From assembly GCA_001655205.1 (NCBI GenBank), contig LPNZ01010304.1, positions 1 through 38,189 of the forward strand: a stretch of 38,189 bases of DNA, written 5' to 3'. This DNA is from Lenisia limosa. Taxonomy: Eukaryota > Breviatea. Positions 1-13,200 of the stretch are shown here, piece after piece (position 1 is the stretch's first letter; every line of letters starts with the position of its first letter). A program made the translations under genes and the position numbers. Under the pieces are notes generated by a model. The model ran no database searches. It saw nothing but the letters and a program-made list of their open reading frames with translations, and had not been told where the DNA came from.

Positions 1-16
1 ATATCTATCACCACTC

Positions 17-3000
17 TAAGTGTTAGCCCACTGACTGCATTGCGCCTCATGACACACTTCACATTTGCTGCAGTGTTTATTGCAACTACCACAATTCTTA
101 GGGTCTTCCCAAACATCAATGCAGAAGTCTCCACAACGCTTTTTGCGATGGGCACAATCACAGACAAACTTGCCGTTTCTGGAGGAGCAAACCTAGAATA
201 TCAACCAATACTAATTGTGACGTACTTCATCCTTCTTCTTACAACACAAAGGCTCATCAATGTCCCATAGAGGACAGGGGAACTCATTGCTATTGCATTT
301 TGTCTTCTCAACACATTCTAATGATGGTAACGCAGGAAAGTTCCCAAACTGTCATTAACACAGAGGTAGCCGTCATGACAGCATTTCTTGCCGCAAACGG
401 GTTCGCCGTCAAGACATACACACATTTTACGCAGGAAGTCACAGGTCGAGTAATCAGGACATTGAAATCCACAAGTGAAGCAGTTTTGATTAGAGATTGC
501 TACACACTTGCCATGACACTCAATTTCTCCTGCAGCACATCCACAGTTGCCACTGGTACAAACTTGGGTTTAAGAGGAATTATTCTAAAGAAGCACCTAA
601 TTAACCTACTGCACTTGCCAAATTTGCACTGTTCTCCTTTTCTGCACGTCCGACCACATTTTCCACAGTTGTTGAAATTTTCAAAGAACCACTTGTATGT
701 AAGAAATGAAGCTCAAATGACGCTTACTGTTTTGCTTCTACACTTTTCATTGCATTCTTTTTTGCCGCTATCACATGCGCAACGATACTCGTAGGAAAAT
801 GAAGACTGAAGAAAGTTTAAGTGGTGAATGATAATTATTTTTTACCTTCTTCTTGCAAATCTGGTCACTTCTGCAGCAGGATCCGTCTTTGCAATTGATA
901 GCATTCTCGGGGCAATCTTCTTTACATTTACCCCAAACACATTTTGTATATTTTGGACACTGATGGCCACTGAAGGTTGTGTCAACATAATGTTAGGTCA
1001 TACCATTTGCCACAATTCTTGTCATCAGAGAAGAGTTGACGTTTTGGAACTATTGGGTAATTTCACGGATTTTTGACACAATTCTTAGCTTACTGCATTT
1101 GCCTTTGCAATTGACATAGTTACTTTTACATTTGCAGTGGTATTTACCTTTCTTCTAGCAACTTCAAACCACTTGGTGACTTACCTTTGTGCACTCCTCA
1201 GTGTCTTTGTCACAACATGTTTTCTTATCAAGACATGTGAGTTGGGAAGTCAAACATCCCTAAAAGGTAATGTATTGACAATTACAGTAGCTAACTTTTG
1301 TACAGGATCCGTTAATACAATTTTCATCTGATGCGCATTTGTTTTTGCATTTACCGCAGTTTTTATTCCATGATAAATAGGACTTAGGATTTACTACATG
1401 GTCATGGTTTTTCAAGCTGAATTATAACATACCGCATTTGCCTTGACAAATCTCATTTGGCTTGGCACAAACACATGTGTAGTCTCCCACAAAGCTACTA
1501 TACTCGCACACTTCATTTCTGAAAACAATGAAAAGGAGGGCATCTTACTTTTTACAGCACAATGTGTGTTTTTGTGGACAGATGTTCTCTCCTGCTTTAC
1601 AATTCGGAACTAATAGGATAATGATTTAAACGATAAAAGCAACAATTAGAGCGCATACCACATTTCTCCGCCTGAATACTGCAAAATTCCGTTGATCTGC
1701 AACGCTTCCCGCATCCGTAGCAGTTTTTCTTGTCAATCTAAGCAGTCACAATTATGATCAGGTGTCGATTTCAAATACAATACGCTACTTACATTAATAC
1801 ATTCACCATCACATTTGATTTGATTTTCATTGCAACGATCGCACTCAAAACTTTTGCAAACTAAATGATTAATAACAAGCAATACACATTGGGACAATTA
1901 TTCAGGTCAACAAACCACAAAAACGATCCTCGCATTTGAAGCCTTTTTCACATTTATTTCCACAGAAACCGCAGTGATCGTCATTATTGAAGAAGAACTA
2001 AGCATATTTAACGATAATAGCCGGCCTACTGGAATAGTTCTACATTTTCCTTCGCACTCTACATTGAAACCTAAACATCTACAGAAAGCTTCCTGAACAG
2101 TGACCAGAGCAAAGTACGATGATTATTCCTAGTTCCACGTTACCGACTTTTCCATTGATGAGGCACTGTTCGTCTTGGCGACAGCAAAATGTCCCAGTAC
2201 CATCAGGTGGACAAGGTTTAAGTCCCTGAGATGTGCATTCTTCAACGCATTTGCCATTCTTGCAACTTCCAGAGGGACACGTAATTCCACTGCAATATTA
2301 CGATCCAGACATTAAAACGCTAACCATTCGCCACAATTGTTCGGATCATTCTCAAATGATTTGGTTTTGACTACAGTTTACAATGGCAAAACTAATCTTA
2401 CTGCAGGTTCCACTACATTGAGTATAGCCTTCAATACAACGACAACTGTAGGCTGAACCATCCTTTATGTAAGTAACTTTGACTATCTCAAAATACCTTG
2501 TGGCACTCTTCTGAGCTTTTAACGCAACAGGTCAAACCATCACCACAAAGTGTCTCATACGGCCTGCAAATCTACATCTTTAAGCCAGAAACCTTGCCTT
2601 GCTTACTGGCTTGCAATCGCCCTCAATACAATGCGAACCCTCAGGACAGACAACACCACATTCACCACAGTTGAAATCGTCAGACTCAAAGTCGTCAAAA
2701 GACTCTGAAAATGTTATTTGACAAATTGAGAGTTGCTACTCACTGCAGTCTTCACCACAAAGTTCAAATGGAGGGTTGCAGTGGCAAATGGCATCACCAT
2801 TTTTGTCCAGAGAACATTCCGTGTTTCTTCCACAGCAAACATCCTGATCCAGTGGGCAAACCGTTTCACCAATATCTTCATCACATTCAAATTCTAGGAT
2901 TATCAACCCAAACCATTGGGCTTACTGCATAAACCATTGATGCATTCATTTGTCCCAGGGCAAACGTTCTGACAAGATCCACAGTTATTTTCATCTGTCA

Positions 3001-4545
3001 TGAAACTTTCTTCAAGAACTGGATTGTGAGACCAAAGCTTGAGGGATATTTGTCTCACCGCAACTTCCGCTGCATTCAATGTAGAGACCGGGACAAACAC
3101 AGATGGCAGGGCCAGCAAATGACTAAAAAGGAGTGAACTGTGATAGTAGTTAGCTGGTTACAAGACTTCCTAGCACCCCATTACAATCACGCATATTTGA
3201 TCTTCACGGCAGCAGAGATCAGGGTCAAGAGGACACACAACCTCATCAGAATCACACACCTCTCCAGGGGTACGGCAGTTACCTTCCCTACAAACCTAAA
3301 CAACTGTAAGACTGTTGTGACATCTTATGTCATGTGATGCAGCCTCAAACTTCTCCTTCTTTACACTGATTAGAACACGAGCCACAATATTTTGGGTTTG
3401 TCGTGACGTCAACACATCGACCAGAAGACTTACAATAAAGCTCAAATGGTTTACAGGCTTGAACAATCAATTTGCGACACAAACCGACCAGGAGGAACGC
3501 ATTTACCACTACTGCAAAACTTCCCATGACGGCAACGGTTGAAGCAGCTTCCGCTGAACATGGTATTATGATTGTTAATTTCCTTTACAATATTTGATTC
3601 TTACCATCTGTGGTTAGAATTCAATGGTTGACATGTTGTGCTTGTGTCACAAATCCCATATCCTGGAGAACAAGCTGGAAAGTGAACACAAAAGGCACCA
3701 GTTTACAAATGCATTGTCCATAGCGACATTCACTGTTGTAGCTACATTGGAAATTACAACGACCACAGTGATTCTTGTTTGTATTTGGGTTAATACACCT
3801 GGGAAAAAGGGTTGTGAAAAACAGTTTAATCAAAGTAATTTATCTTACATATCATTGCATTTCTTCAACCCGACAACGCCGTCGCATCCTGAATTATCAG
3901 AGTAAAATGACATGCAATCCTTTTACTTCTGATTGTCACAACAGTAAGACTTTACAAAAAAAGTAGTGAACTGCTCATACCATTTTGTTCACAACATTGT
4001 CCACTGATACATGTCTTTCCAACTAAAAAGTCATTTGAAATGAAGCCAATATCCCCCTCACATCCACAACTGTAACTACATGACCCGCAATTCCAGGCAT
4101 TTGTCATTGTATCAATTCCCCAACAACTCTGATCTGACTTTTCTAGGAGTAAGTAAAAACACTCTCTTCAAACTTGAAGACTTTGCATTCACTTTCAATA
4201 ACAAAATCAGTATCAATACCCATGATAGTAGGCTTGTGGTAGCCTTCATCATTATCTGAAAATGAAGTAAATCTCTCGCTGTCGCACAAATCTACAGGAA
4301 TATGACTTGGTCTATTTATTGCTATATTTCACTTCTTCCACTTCTATTGTTCTTTTAGACCAGTTTTAGCAGGTTTTTTTGTTGGGGTTAAGATCCTCAT
4401 AAAAGGGGAAGGGGAGTACCTTCCTGTTTTGGTAATTGTCAAATTGCAACTAACCGAAAGCGTAATTGCATCCCCACGTTTTTTCATTATAAATAGCGAA
4501 AAGCACAACTTCCCTGTTCACCGGCGGGTCTAACTCCGATTTCAT
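17..4545 (-). CDS. Cysteine-rich repeat protein (Stig1-like CGSC modules), many exons
   Basis: This is a large multi-exon gene whose exons carry repeated cysteine modules. The recurring core is Asn-Cys-Gly-x-Cys-x3-Cys, followed by further Cys and often Gly-x-Cys. Clear copies are NNCGSCQNVC (about 2970-3010), KYCGSCSNQC (about 3360-3390), NHCGRCNFQC (about 3740-3770), WNCGSCSYSC (about 4070-4105) and KNCGSCNKHC (about 70-105). The spacing resembles Stig1/TNFR-type extracellular repeats, so a cell-surface or secreted role is inferred. The proposed first exon begins at 4545 (MKSELDPPVNREVV) and joins in phase to an exon starting near 4257. No signal peptide is visible there, so a further upstream exon or another start is possible. 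The last readable exon reaches an in-frame TAG at 17-19, which is either the true end or lies past an unseen donor. Ligand and function are unknown. Individual exon borders were not all resolved. Confidence 0.7.
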
Positions 4546-5020
4546 CTTCTTTTATATCTGGAACCAGAGAGGACCCGGCGGCAGATCGGGAAACAACAAC
4601 AATCCGAAAATGAACAAATAAGGAAACTTTGAGCCATGAGGTGTGTATATCTTTTGCCTTTCTATACTACCTTATACCTTATACTACCCAAGGAGGGTTG
4701 TGTGAGGTTTCTTATGGGACTCCCCAGTGCATCGGAGACTTTCTGTTTCTAGGGTGAATATACCCCCAGATTATTGAATGCATAAGTTTCAAAGTTCAAT
4801 GTGAGCAGCCCCACAAACTTGCTGCCTGTAACATAAACACAGGCGTAACCACAGGAAAGGAGGAGGAAAGAAACGAAGAGGAGAGGTGAACCCGAGCCAG
4901 TAACCTTCTCCCTTATAGTGCCCTGCTACAATAGCGTCCTCACAACGACACTAAGAAGCTGGCACCGACACCCATTTACGTCTTCCCTGCACCACCAACC
5001 TTTCATCTATCATTCGTAAA
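4546..5020. other. Intergenic region between two divergent genes
   Basis: This is about 475 bases between the start of the minus-strand cysteine-rich gene and the plus-strand secreted-protein gene. No coding exon with good phase was found. It should hold both promoters, but I cannot point to a specific element. A purine-rich stretch lies at about 4855-4890. Confidence 0.5.
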
Positions 5021-6913
5021 ATGATTGTTCTTGTGTTACTCTGTACTATCTTTGCTCAACTTGCTGGGGCGATTGTCTACAATGTATCAGGAACCCATGT
5101 TGTTGGAGATCTAGCTGTCTCTTCAGTGTCTTTCGCAGATTCCACTTCAGGTGAGAGGGCCATCATTTGGTGCAACTTTGTTTTATGGACAGGCTTTCAC
5201 CGCATAGTTGACACAGCACCACCAACAGCTGAAGAGGTCACTGCTTTGATTCAAGCTGCAGTGACACAGGCCAAGGATGAGATGAGTAGGGGGGATGAGG
5301 AGTTACCGCACTGTCTTATCTGACTGTGGTTGTTATTGATCTTTTAAGCTGAGTCCCTGATCCCGGTTAGAATGAACTTGGAAATGACTTTGGCATCATC
5401 AACGCCGTCTGTTGCTTTTGACGGTTGGTTGAAAACAATTCTAAAACTCCAGGCGGTGGGTATTTATCACATGTTTGAATATACTGGAGGTGATAAGATA
5501 CGGTGCTGCAGAAGTTTGTTTGTTTTGTTGTTCTCAACCCTTGTGTGTTTTTTTTTTCTCGCATTACCACTTCTCATCAAAAAAGGTTGGACATTAGCTA
5601 CAGGAGGTGGATCCTGTACCGCTGTTCAGCATCAAGTTGTATGAGGGATATATAATGCCATTCTCAGAATGTTGGAGAGTTTTTTTTTTTACAATTTCTG
5701 ATTACGATTGTGTTACCCCATCGAGGCAATAGTCCATATCATATACGTTCTTGTAACTGGGGTAGATTGACCGCAATGCACTACCTGGAGCGGAAACTGA
5801 AGGTTTGGAAATGTTTCTAATTTTTTTTATATTTGGGAAGGTGACATGAAATATATACCATATGATATATGATATTATAATTGTAGTTTATCTAAATACT
5901 ATACATTGATAACAATTTGTTTTCTTTCTTTTTTTATTATAACACAGGGTACAAGCTTCTCGCTTACATGAACCGCATCGCAACACATCATATCCAAAGT
6001 TTTGCGGTTTGTTTTGAGTATTCATCTTTTTTTTTTTTTTTTCAGTAAATCCGTTGCTCTTATTGTTCCAGATTTATGATATCACGTGTACAGCGACGTC
6101 CAATTTATACCCTGGACCATGGGCTCGGGTGTGAAGGATTATTGATATTTCCTCTCAAGTTTATATTATATCAAAAACTCTTGGTCCCCAGAGCCCATGT
6201 GCACATAGTGTTGTCGCTTCGCGCGATTGCACTTACCTTAATTTGCGTTGACAAACGCTTGTTTTTACTCATTACTCAGATTCCGACTTTCGGCCAAGCT
6301 AAAATGACTTTTGGAATGTTTTTCAAGAAACTGTCTGGAGATATTCGAGGTTGGTTTCGCTTTTTATTAATCAGTTTTTGAGTAATTCTTATATTTTAGG
6401 AAGTTTTGCGGATGACGCAGTTCTTGATGAATGGGTGTTGGCACTTGCCAAATATTCAGGACAGGAAAACGGCTACGATCATATTCATGCAAGAATGGAT
6501 GCTGGTGAGCGTAATCATCAGCACCTTCCTAGTGCTCTCTCTTACCTGATAGGTCAATCAGCCCATTACCTTGTTGCTCTTCCCGCTGTTGTTTATGGTG
6601 ATTTCAACCCAAGGTATGAAACTCAGTTTTTTGTTTGACACTGCCAGCCCATTTGATTGGTGGTTCTTCCCTTCATCGAATGAACGTTACGCACTTTGAC
6701 GCCCTAATTATTATTATGCTAATGAGCATATTATATTTGTAGCACTGTTAGTTGAGTTGATATGTATTGACTTTTACTAACCGGTTGCCACCATTATATT
6801 GGCTGTTGACCCCCAACCAGGTAGAAGTGTATGGAAGCCCTGTTGATAAAACCGATGGTCAAGATGAGACCAAGATCCAGATTAAGTATGTAGTTTTCCT
6901 CCAAGAGGGTTAG
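5021..6913 (+). CDS. Unknown secreted protein with N-terminal signal peptide
   Basis: The first exon (5021-5150) encodes a classic signal peptide: Met, a run of Ile/Val/Leu, then Ala-Gln-Leu-Ala-Gly-Ala. Phase-consistent exons follow at about 5195-5291, 5350-5366, 5453-5490 and 5601-5635. Later exons lie at about 5958-6020, 6071-6128, 6281-6350, 6401-6505, 6550-6614 and 6821-6913, ending in TAG. Conserved-looking stretches include GIYHMFEYTGG, LLAYMNRIATHH, YPGPWAR and the segment from DEWVLALAKYSG to PAVVYGDFNPR. Trp, Tyr and Gly are well represented, as in an extracellular globular domain. I do not recognise the family. The intron near 6508-6552 is open in frame, so it may be retained. The join into the last exon (EVYGSPVDKTDGQDE) is not phase-perfect, so a small exon may be missing. 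A dispersed T-rich repeat lies in the intron at about 5513-5560. Confidence 0.6.
5513..5560 (+). repeat. Dispersed repeat family 2, partial copy
   Basis: AGTTTGTTTGTTTTGTTGTT followed by CTCAACCCTTGTGTG matches the left part of the copy at 35219. It lies in an intron of the secreted-protein gene. Confidence 0.75.
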
Positions 6914-7347
6914 ATATTGGACTATCAGAGTGAGAATGACGTTAGGGCCACTACATTATCACTGAGTCTACTACTATTAACCTATTAACAAAAGGAACCA
7001 CTATCCTCACATAAAATATATTTGGTATTAAACTATGTATGCTGGGGAGGCACGCAGAAAATTGTGTGCATCGAGTTGTAAATTATTGAGTGAACATTAT
7101 ACTATAATCCAATATCTCTTTATAATCATGATGGTGTGGACGACTTCGGCCAGATACATCCTTATTGTTTTATTTCTCATTGCTATATTATACTATATGC
7201 ATATATGTACGTACATATATCGATATAGCATGATTTGTTTATGATATCTACATAGTATATGTATATACTATCTGATATATAGTTTATTACATGTCGATAT
7301 AGTACATAGATGTACATAGTATCATGTCCAGATAATACAAATAAAAG
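6914..7347. other. Convergent intergenic region, AT-rich with a dispersed repeat copy
   Basis: Two genes end here from opposite sides. The region holds one copy of the GATGGTGTGGACG repeat family (7080-7165). A strongly AT-rich stretch full of short palindromes such as ATATGCATAT, GTACGTAC and ATATCGATAT follows at about 7185-7320. No gene was seen. Confidence 0.6.
7080..7165 (+). repeat. Dispersed repeat family 1, copy A
   Basis: The copy runs from TTGAGTGAACATTATACT through CTATAATCCAATATCTC to CATGATGGTGTGGACGACTT and CGGCCAGATA. It closely matches 37740-37810 and 38122-38189, 30 kb away. It lies between two genes, outside coding sequence. Confidence 0.8.
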
Positions 7348-9626
7348 CTATTTGAAAATGAGTTCAGCAGTGGCAACAAAATGTTTGCCTGTGTAGGCTC
7401 TCATTCCGAAATGGATATAGCCCCAAGAAGAGGGGGTCAGAGTCTGAGGGGTAAAGGTCAGAAAGACTTCACCTGAAAGCAAGGAAGCAGCACCCACTTG
7501 TTCAAATGAAGCCACGTTGACGTCATAGTTATTACTAATGAGCGTGTTACATCCGGCTGAGCAACTGACAGTGTGGTCCTATTTTAGGGTCAGATTACAT
7601 CAACAGCCCAAATTTGGTAACTCTTTACCCAAGGCTAATTCTAAACCCTACATCATAGTGATAGTGAATGGAAGAGTTTTCATTCGGGTTAGAACTGAAT
7701 TGGAAAGCAACACCAGGACTTGAGGTAGACACTGGATGGGTAAGAGTGAGACAGCTGAAAATAAAAATTGAACAAATACATGTATTATACAAATGATATA
7801 TACATACATATTATTACAGTATGTTTTTTACACAATTAAAGGGATCACGTCATACTTGGTTCAAAAAAAAAAAAAAAANNNNNNNNNNNNNNNNNNNNNN
7901 NNNNNNNNNNNNNNNNNNNNNNNNNNNNNNNNNNNNNNNNNNNNNNNNNNNNNNNNNNNNNNNNNNNNNNNNNNNNNNNNNNNNNNNNNNNNNNNNNNNN
8001 NNNNNNNNNNNNNNNNNNNNNNNNNNNNNNNNNNNNNNNNNNNNNNNNNNNNNNNNNNNNNNNNNNNNNNNNNNNNNNNNNNNNNNNNNNNNNNNNNNNN
8101 NNNNNNNNNNNNNNNNNNNNNNNNNNNNNNNNNNNNNNNNNNNNNNNNNNNNNNNNNNNNNNNNNNNNNNNNNNNNNNNNTGGACAGGGATATTGATAAC
8201 ATAAAGATATGACATGATATGTCAAGAGATATATTTTTATGGCACCAGAGAGAATCCCTTGTAACATCCTCTCATACCAAGGTCATTAGTCGCAACAATC
8301 AGATGGACCGCTATAAGAGGTTAGTTATGATCATAAATAGAGTATTTCCGTGTAAACATTTGAAGCGAAATTGTCAAGATATTTTGTTGTGTTTGCCAGT
8401 CTGGACCCACTTGTAATATGGACCCGTGTGTTAAAATCAAGGCCACAGCCACAGTGTGTTGTAGGGGGTGAGTCATCAAGACCACAATTGTAAGACAAAT
8501 TATCTGATGTGTTAGACCTTCTCAAAAATCAACTTAAAATAGTGACATAGACATAGTATAAAAACTATTTGCAACAGGGTCAAGGCCACTCACGATCAAC
8601 ATAGGATATGTCTCTACAAGTAGAAGAAACAAATCGATCCACTGTTCCTTGAGATAGTCTACTCCAGTTTTCTGTAAGGTGAGAACACAGTAATATTATC
8701 CAAAAGATTGACTTGTTAAGTACAAATTCCCAATATCATGAAAGCAATCCCTCCAACCTCCTAATGTGGCATGGCTAAAGCAGTCCAACTCATACATATC
8801 AGCTACATGGTGAAACTATTTATTCGTGTAATGAATCGTATCGCAAACGTCAGAAACGGAAGCACCCCTACAGTCAGGATTGCCGAAATTGAAGAGTCCG
8901 ACTGTTCCGGCTGGAAGGTCTGCACAGCTTTTTGCTGCTTAGATAAGATCTTCATATCAAAAGGATACTCAAGGGGCAAGACCCAACCTTGGTACACTGA
9001 CGGAAGTTGCCACTTTGCAATAGGGGTACCTGTGCATTCCACAGAAACCTGGTGGTAAGATGTTCAACAAATTCCACCAAGCAAAATACTCCTTCCTATC
9101 TTACAGTTGAGTTGGCGGCAAAGCCACTCGAAACACCTTGCACAGCACAATTTTGGAATCCCAACACGTTATCATAGGAGTCACAAGTAATGGCCAGGTA
9201 TGCATGAGAGGGCAAGGTATGACAAACAAGGTTGGAGTTCTAAATCGTCATTGGAAGGCTTGAAATATTCCTTCATTAACAAAGTAAAGTATCCCAACTT
9301 ACCAAATCCACTTGAGTACTCAAAGTATTGAATGCTGACTAAAACTGTCAAAATAGACCTATGTATGTACTATTTATAATCTAGTCTTATTAATACACTA
9401 CTATATCATATATGATATATAGATATATATATATATATATTATATACATATGATATATGATATTATATATAAATATCACAAAAATAAGTTGACTGCAGTC
9501 ACAATAAACAATAAACAACCCAAGGCCTTCGGAGGAATTATCAAACACTCCCTCCAAACGTAAGTTACTGGACTGCTTGGCACAGAAGGCCGGTCCACAA
9601 TAGAGACCTCGAAAAGCATCTCCCCT
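7348..9626 (-). CDS. Unknown Cys/Ser/Thr-rich, probably extracellular protein (5' end missing)
   Basis: Minus-strand exons with good coding character run from about 9626 to a TAG at 7348. They include SSPVTYVWRECLIIPPK (about 9550), ITCDSYDNVLGFQNC (about 9160), VSVECTGTPIAKWQLP (about 9025), TVGLFNFGNPDC (about 8880), SQGTVDRFVSSTCRD (about 8640) and NCGLDDSPPTTHCGCG (about 8460). The final exon, about 7348-7578, ends WGYIHFGMRAYTGKHF followed by VATAELIF. Paired cysteines and beta-type sequence suggest an extracellular domain. I do not recognise the family. An in-frame TAG at 8816-8818 would end the upstream part. A donor just before it (GTGCTT, about 8850) joins in phase to the next exon, so I favour a single gene. 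The gap at 7879-8180 hides part of it, and the start lies in or beyond the gap at 9627-9786. Confidence 0.55.
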
Positions 9627-9786
9627 NNNNNNNNNNNNNNNNNNNNNNNNNNNNNNNNNNNNNNNNNNNNNNNNNNNNNNNNNNNNNNNNNNNNNNNNNN
9701 NNNNNNNNNNNNNNNNNNNNNNNNNNNNNNNNNNNNNNNNNNNNNNNNNNNNNNNNNNNNNNNNNNNNNNNNNNNNNNNNNNNNNN

Positions 9787-10251
9787 TGGTGAAGAGAGAC
9801 TTCTCCTCTAACCACTCAAACACTCAAACACCACTTCATTTTATGGTTGTTCCAGCTTGGTTCCAGTTTTTCGTTGTTTTTTTTGTCTGTCTTGCGTCAC
9901 TTGCGTTCTTGCGCAAACCACCAGCCGCCCGCGTGCACTCGCGCCCACGCAACTTGGAAAGCTGTTGCAAAAAAACTGAAAAAACCAACAATTGTTCTCT
10001 TGGAAATCGAATGGTAACGTATCGAGAGTAATTCAGGTGTAATTAACTAATTAACCTTGAATTAAATTGAAGAGTGGAAGACTATTCTGCTCACAAAGAA
10101 GCCTCCGGAACTTTTTTTACGGGCTTTTCCCAAATGAATTTCCTTTTCTCATGTAGGGAGGGGGAGGGGTGGGTCATTTTTCAAAGATATATCTCCACTC
10201 CTAGACATAGACCTTGGAGGAATATACTTTAGCGTGAACTTTGGGTAGTAA
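9787..10251. other. Intergenic region between head-to-head genes
   Basis: This stretch separates the minus-strand gene ending at 7348 from the plus-strand gene starting at 10252. It probably holds both promoters and perhaps the first exon of the minus gene. I see no convincing coding exon. A G-rich run lies near 10157-10170. Confidence 0.4.
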
Positions 10252-13200
10252 ATGTGCTTTCACCCTCCACCACACAGTATCGTTGCAATTATAACAACTA
10301 CCAACGGCTATTAACATTTCAGTTACCAGTGTGCTGTTGTTTGCGCTGGCTGTCGCAGCTCCCACTCTCTCAACTTCTGGCACTTCTATCTTCACTAGTC
10401 TTGAAACAGACTCCTTTAAGGTTTTTTTCGGGTCAACATGTCCCCCCCCCCAAGCTTCAAGTAAAAATTTCAGTCGAGTGGCTCTCTTGACATCGAACAG
10501 GCTTCACTTCGCTCTTCGTCCCTGATCTTGGTCTGTTTAGACCGGACTTGATATTTCCCTGGAACATAGAGTTAATTTATTTTTGTTGACGGAAAATCGG
10601 TATATGCAATAATCGTATTTGTAACCTCTCCCTTATTAATACCAGCTCTTGTGTTTTTCTCAATGCTGGCTCTGGGCTTTTTTCTCCTACCCCCTTTTCT
10701 CTTCTTCTTCCTCCTTTGAGCTGTTTCTCTTTTCCTTACCCCCCCCCCCCCCNNNNNNNNNNNNNNNNNNNNNNNNNNNNNNNNNNNNNNNNNNNNNNNN
10801 NNNNNNNNNNNNNNNNNNNNNNNNNNNNNNNNNNNNNNNNNNNNNNNNNNNNNNNTTTGGACACTTTAGTCAACACTGTCATTTCTGCCAACTCTGTTTT
10901 GGAATGCACTCTTCCTGCGGGCATGTCCGAGTATGCATTGGGTGGTGAATTCTATTACATTGATCAACATAAGACTTTTTTTTCAACAGACCCTTTGGAA
11001 ATAATTTGTCACACATGCATGTTGTATTGTACAAATTGTGCTTCGTTTTTTTGAAAACGGACACATTACAGTATCTAACTCTCCAGAATCACGGTACCGT
11101 TCACTATTCCTCAAGCAGTGTCAGGAAACCGCATTCAGATCAAGGGACAGGGACTTGGGGTATCCACTTTGAAGTACGCAAACTCCATACCTTTATATCT
11201 TTCGTTGTCATCCCTCATTTTTACCCTTCAGCCTTTTATATAACACCACTGGATATGAGCTTCCAGCCTCAAGTGTTATGGGATCGTCTGCCTTCAGTAA
11301 GGGGGTTTACTTTGGTTGAATCATTGGCAAGGGAAATAGGAAAAGTTGAATCTAGTATCTATATGTATACCATGCACACTCACAATAATGGCTTGAATCA
11401 GATTATTACATTTCAGGAGACCATACTAATGTGTTAATTCTTCAGCCGGACTCAACGTTTGGGACTCCTCTGTGACGTTTATCGACTTCACCATGCAAAC
11501 TACAACGACGAAGGTTATGGTCACTGCAATGCGTGCGCTTCTGGAGGTTGAGGTTAGGAGAGGGAATGTCTTTGTGACATTGCAAATATAGTGAGTATTG
11601 ATGACAAAACAGGAAGTTGCGTTTGCGCCATCCACAATTTCTGATAGTGTTGCTATTGACGCGCAGTTCTCCAAAGTCATTACTTACAAGGCTTCAGTAG
11701 GTGGTTAATTTATTCAGATACTATATTTCATGAACTTCTCGTATTCTTTGCTTCTCAATTTATCTTCAGATTACCCAAGGTGATTACGGAATAGTCTGCA
11801 AATCGTCTACTTGTGATATCAGAGTGAGTTATTATAATTGTTGGACCATTTTGAGGTAACAATGCCAATCTTATTACTCTCAGTACACCACAACCACATG
11901 TAGCGATACTGGCATACGTTCTATTTGGAACTCAGCAGTAACTGTGACTAGCGGAAATATCGGTGGATTGATTAATGCAATGTAAGTGGTTTCCACAATA
12001 AAGGTACTCATTTCAGACCCCTATATTTTGTCATCTTAACTGTCTAGTAAAGCCAAAACTGGAACTGTTAATTTTGTATCGTCCGCTGTGACCTTGACTG
12101 CACAGCAAGACACCCAAAGCTCTTATGGATTAAACGTAGAATCGGTAAGTGCTATTTAATTCGGCTTCAACTAAAACAACTCATTGAAACTTTAATCTAC
12201 CGTTGTTTACTCACAGTACTGCCTTCACTTTTGCAGGTTAAGGTAGATATTGAGATTGACCTTATTATTTTGGGGCAACTTCTTTTGAAAGGGTAAAGAG
12301 GGTAGTAGCATTACTCATGCATGTAATATATCATACTATGTATATTTTGTTTCCCTGAACATCGGTTCCGATCCCAAATTTTGAGAGAACCGTTCCGGTC
12401 CTTGATCGGTCCAGTCTTTTATGGGAATCAACCGGTCCAGTCCGGTCCGGACTGACTCGGGACCGGTTCAAGATATATCATATAGTACATAATATATTAA
12501 ATACATCCTATCATCCACCTTCCATTTCCTCGGATTTGTTTTCTCACAGTTATCATTTTAAAATCGATAGTATGATGTTTGTACAATTGAAAGGACCGGT
12601 CTTGTCTGGTCCAGTCTTTTGATGAGTTTAGAACGGGTCCGGTTCGGAACGGACCGAGACCGAGGGAAGCACTACATATATATGATATATATATATATAT
12701 ATGTGGCTCCGGACATCATTCAAAATTCCCGGACACATCAAAACTCGCGGACAGCTTGAAGTTGACACCTTGTATAGGCCATTGCTAGTGTTTTTTTGAA
12801 AAAATGCTTCGACAGATACATAGAGAAATGGACCTCCTAATGTTCCCTAACTTTTTTTCAATTTTGAGCAAATGTCAAAATTTTGTGAATTTGGTCTCCC
12901 GGGGGTCCCCCTTTTGCCTTTTCACAGGATTATTTTCTGAANNNNNNNNNNNNNNNNNNNNNNNNNNNNNNNNNNNNNNNNNNNNNNNNNNNNNNNNNNN
13001 NNNNNNNNNNNNNNNNNNNNNNNNNNNNNNNNNNNNNNNNNNNNNNNNNNNNNNNNNNNNNNNNNNNNNNNNNNNNNNNNNNNNNNNNNNNNNNNNNNNN
13101 NNNNNNNNNNNNNNNNNNNNNNNNNNNNNNNNNNNNNNNNNNNNNNNNNNNNNNNNNNNNNNNNNNNNNNNNNNNNNNNNNNNNNNNNNNNNNNNNNNNN

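Noticed and set aside
7793-8267. Open frames running through the N-gap
   Set aside because: Ns translate without stops, so the frames are artefacts.
8816-8818. In-frame TAG as the true end of a separate gene
   Set aside because: A donor just before it joins in phase to coding exons downstream that lack any start of their own. Kept as an alternative only.
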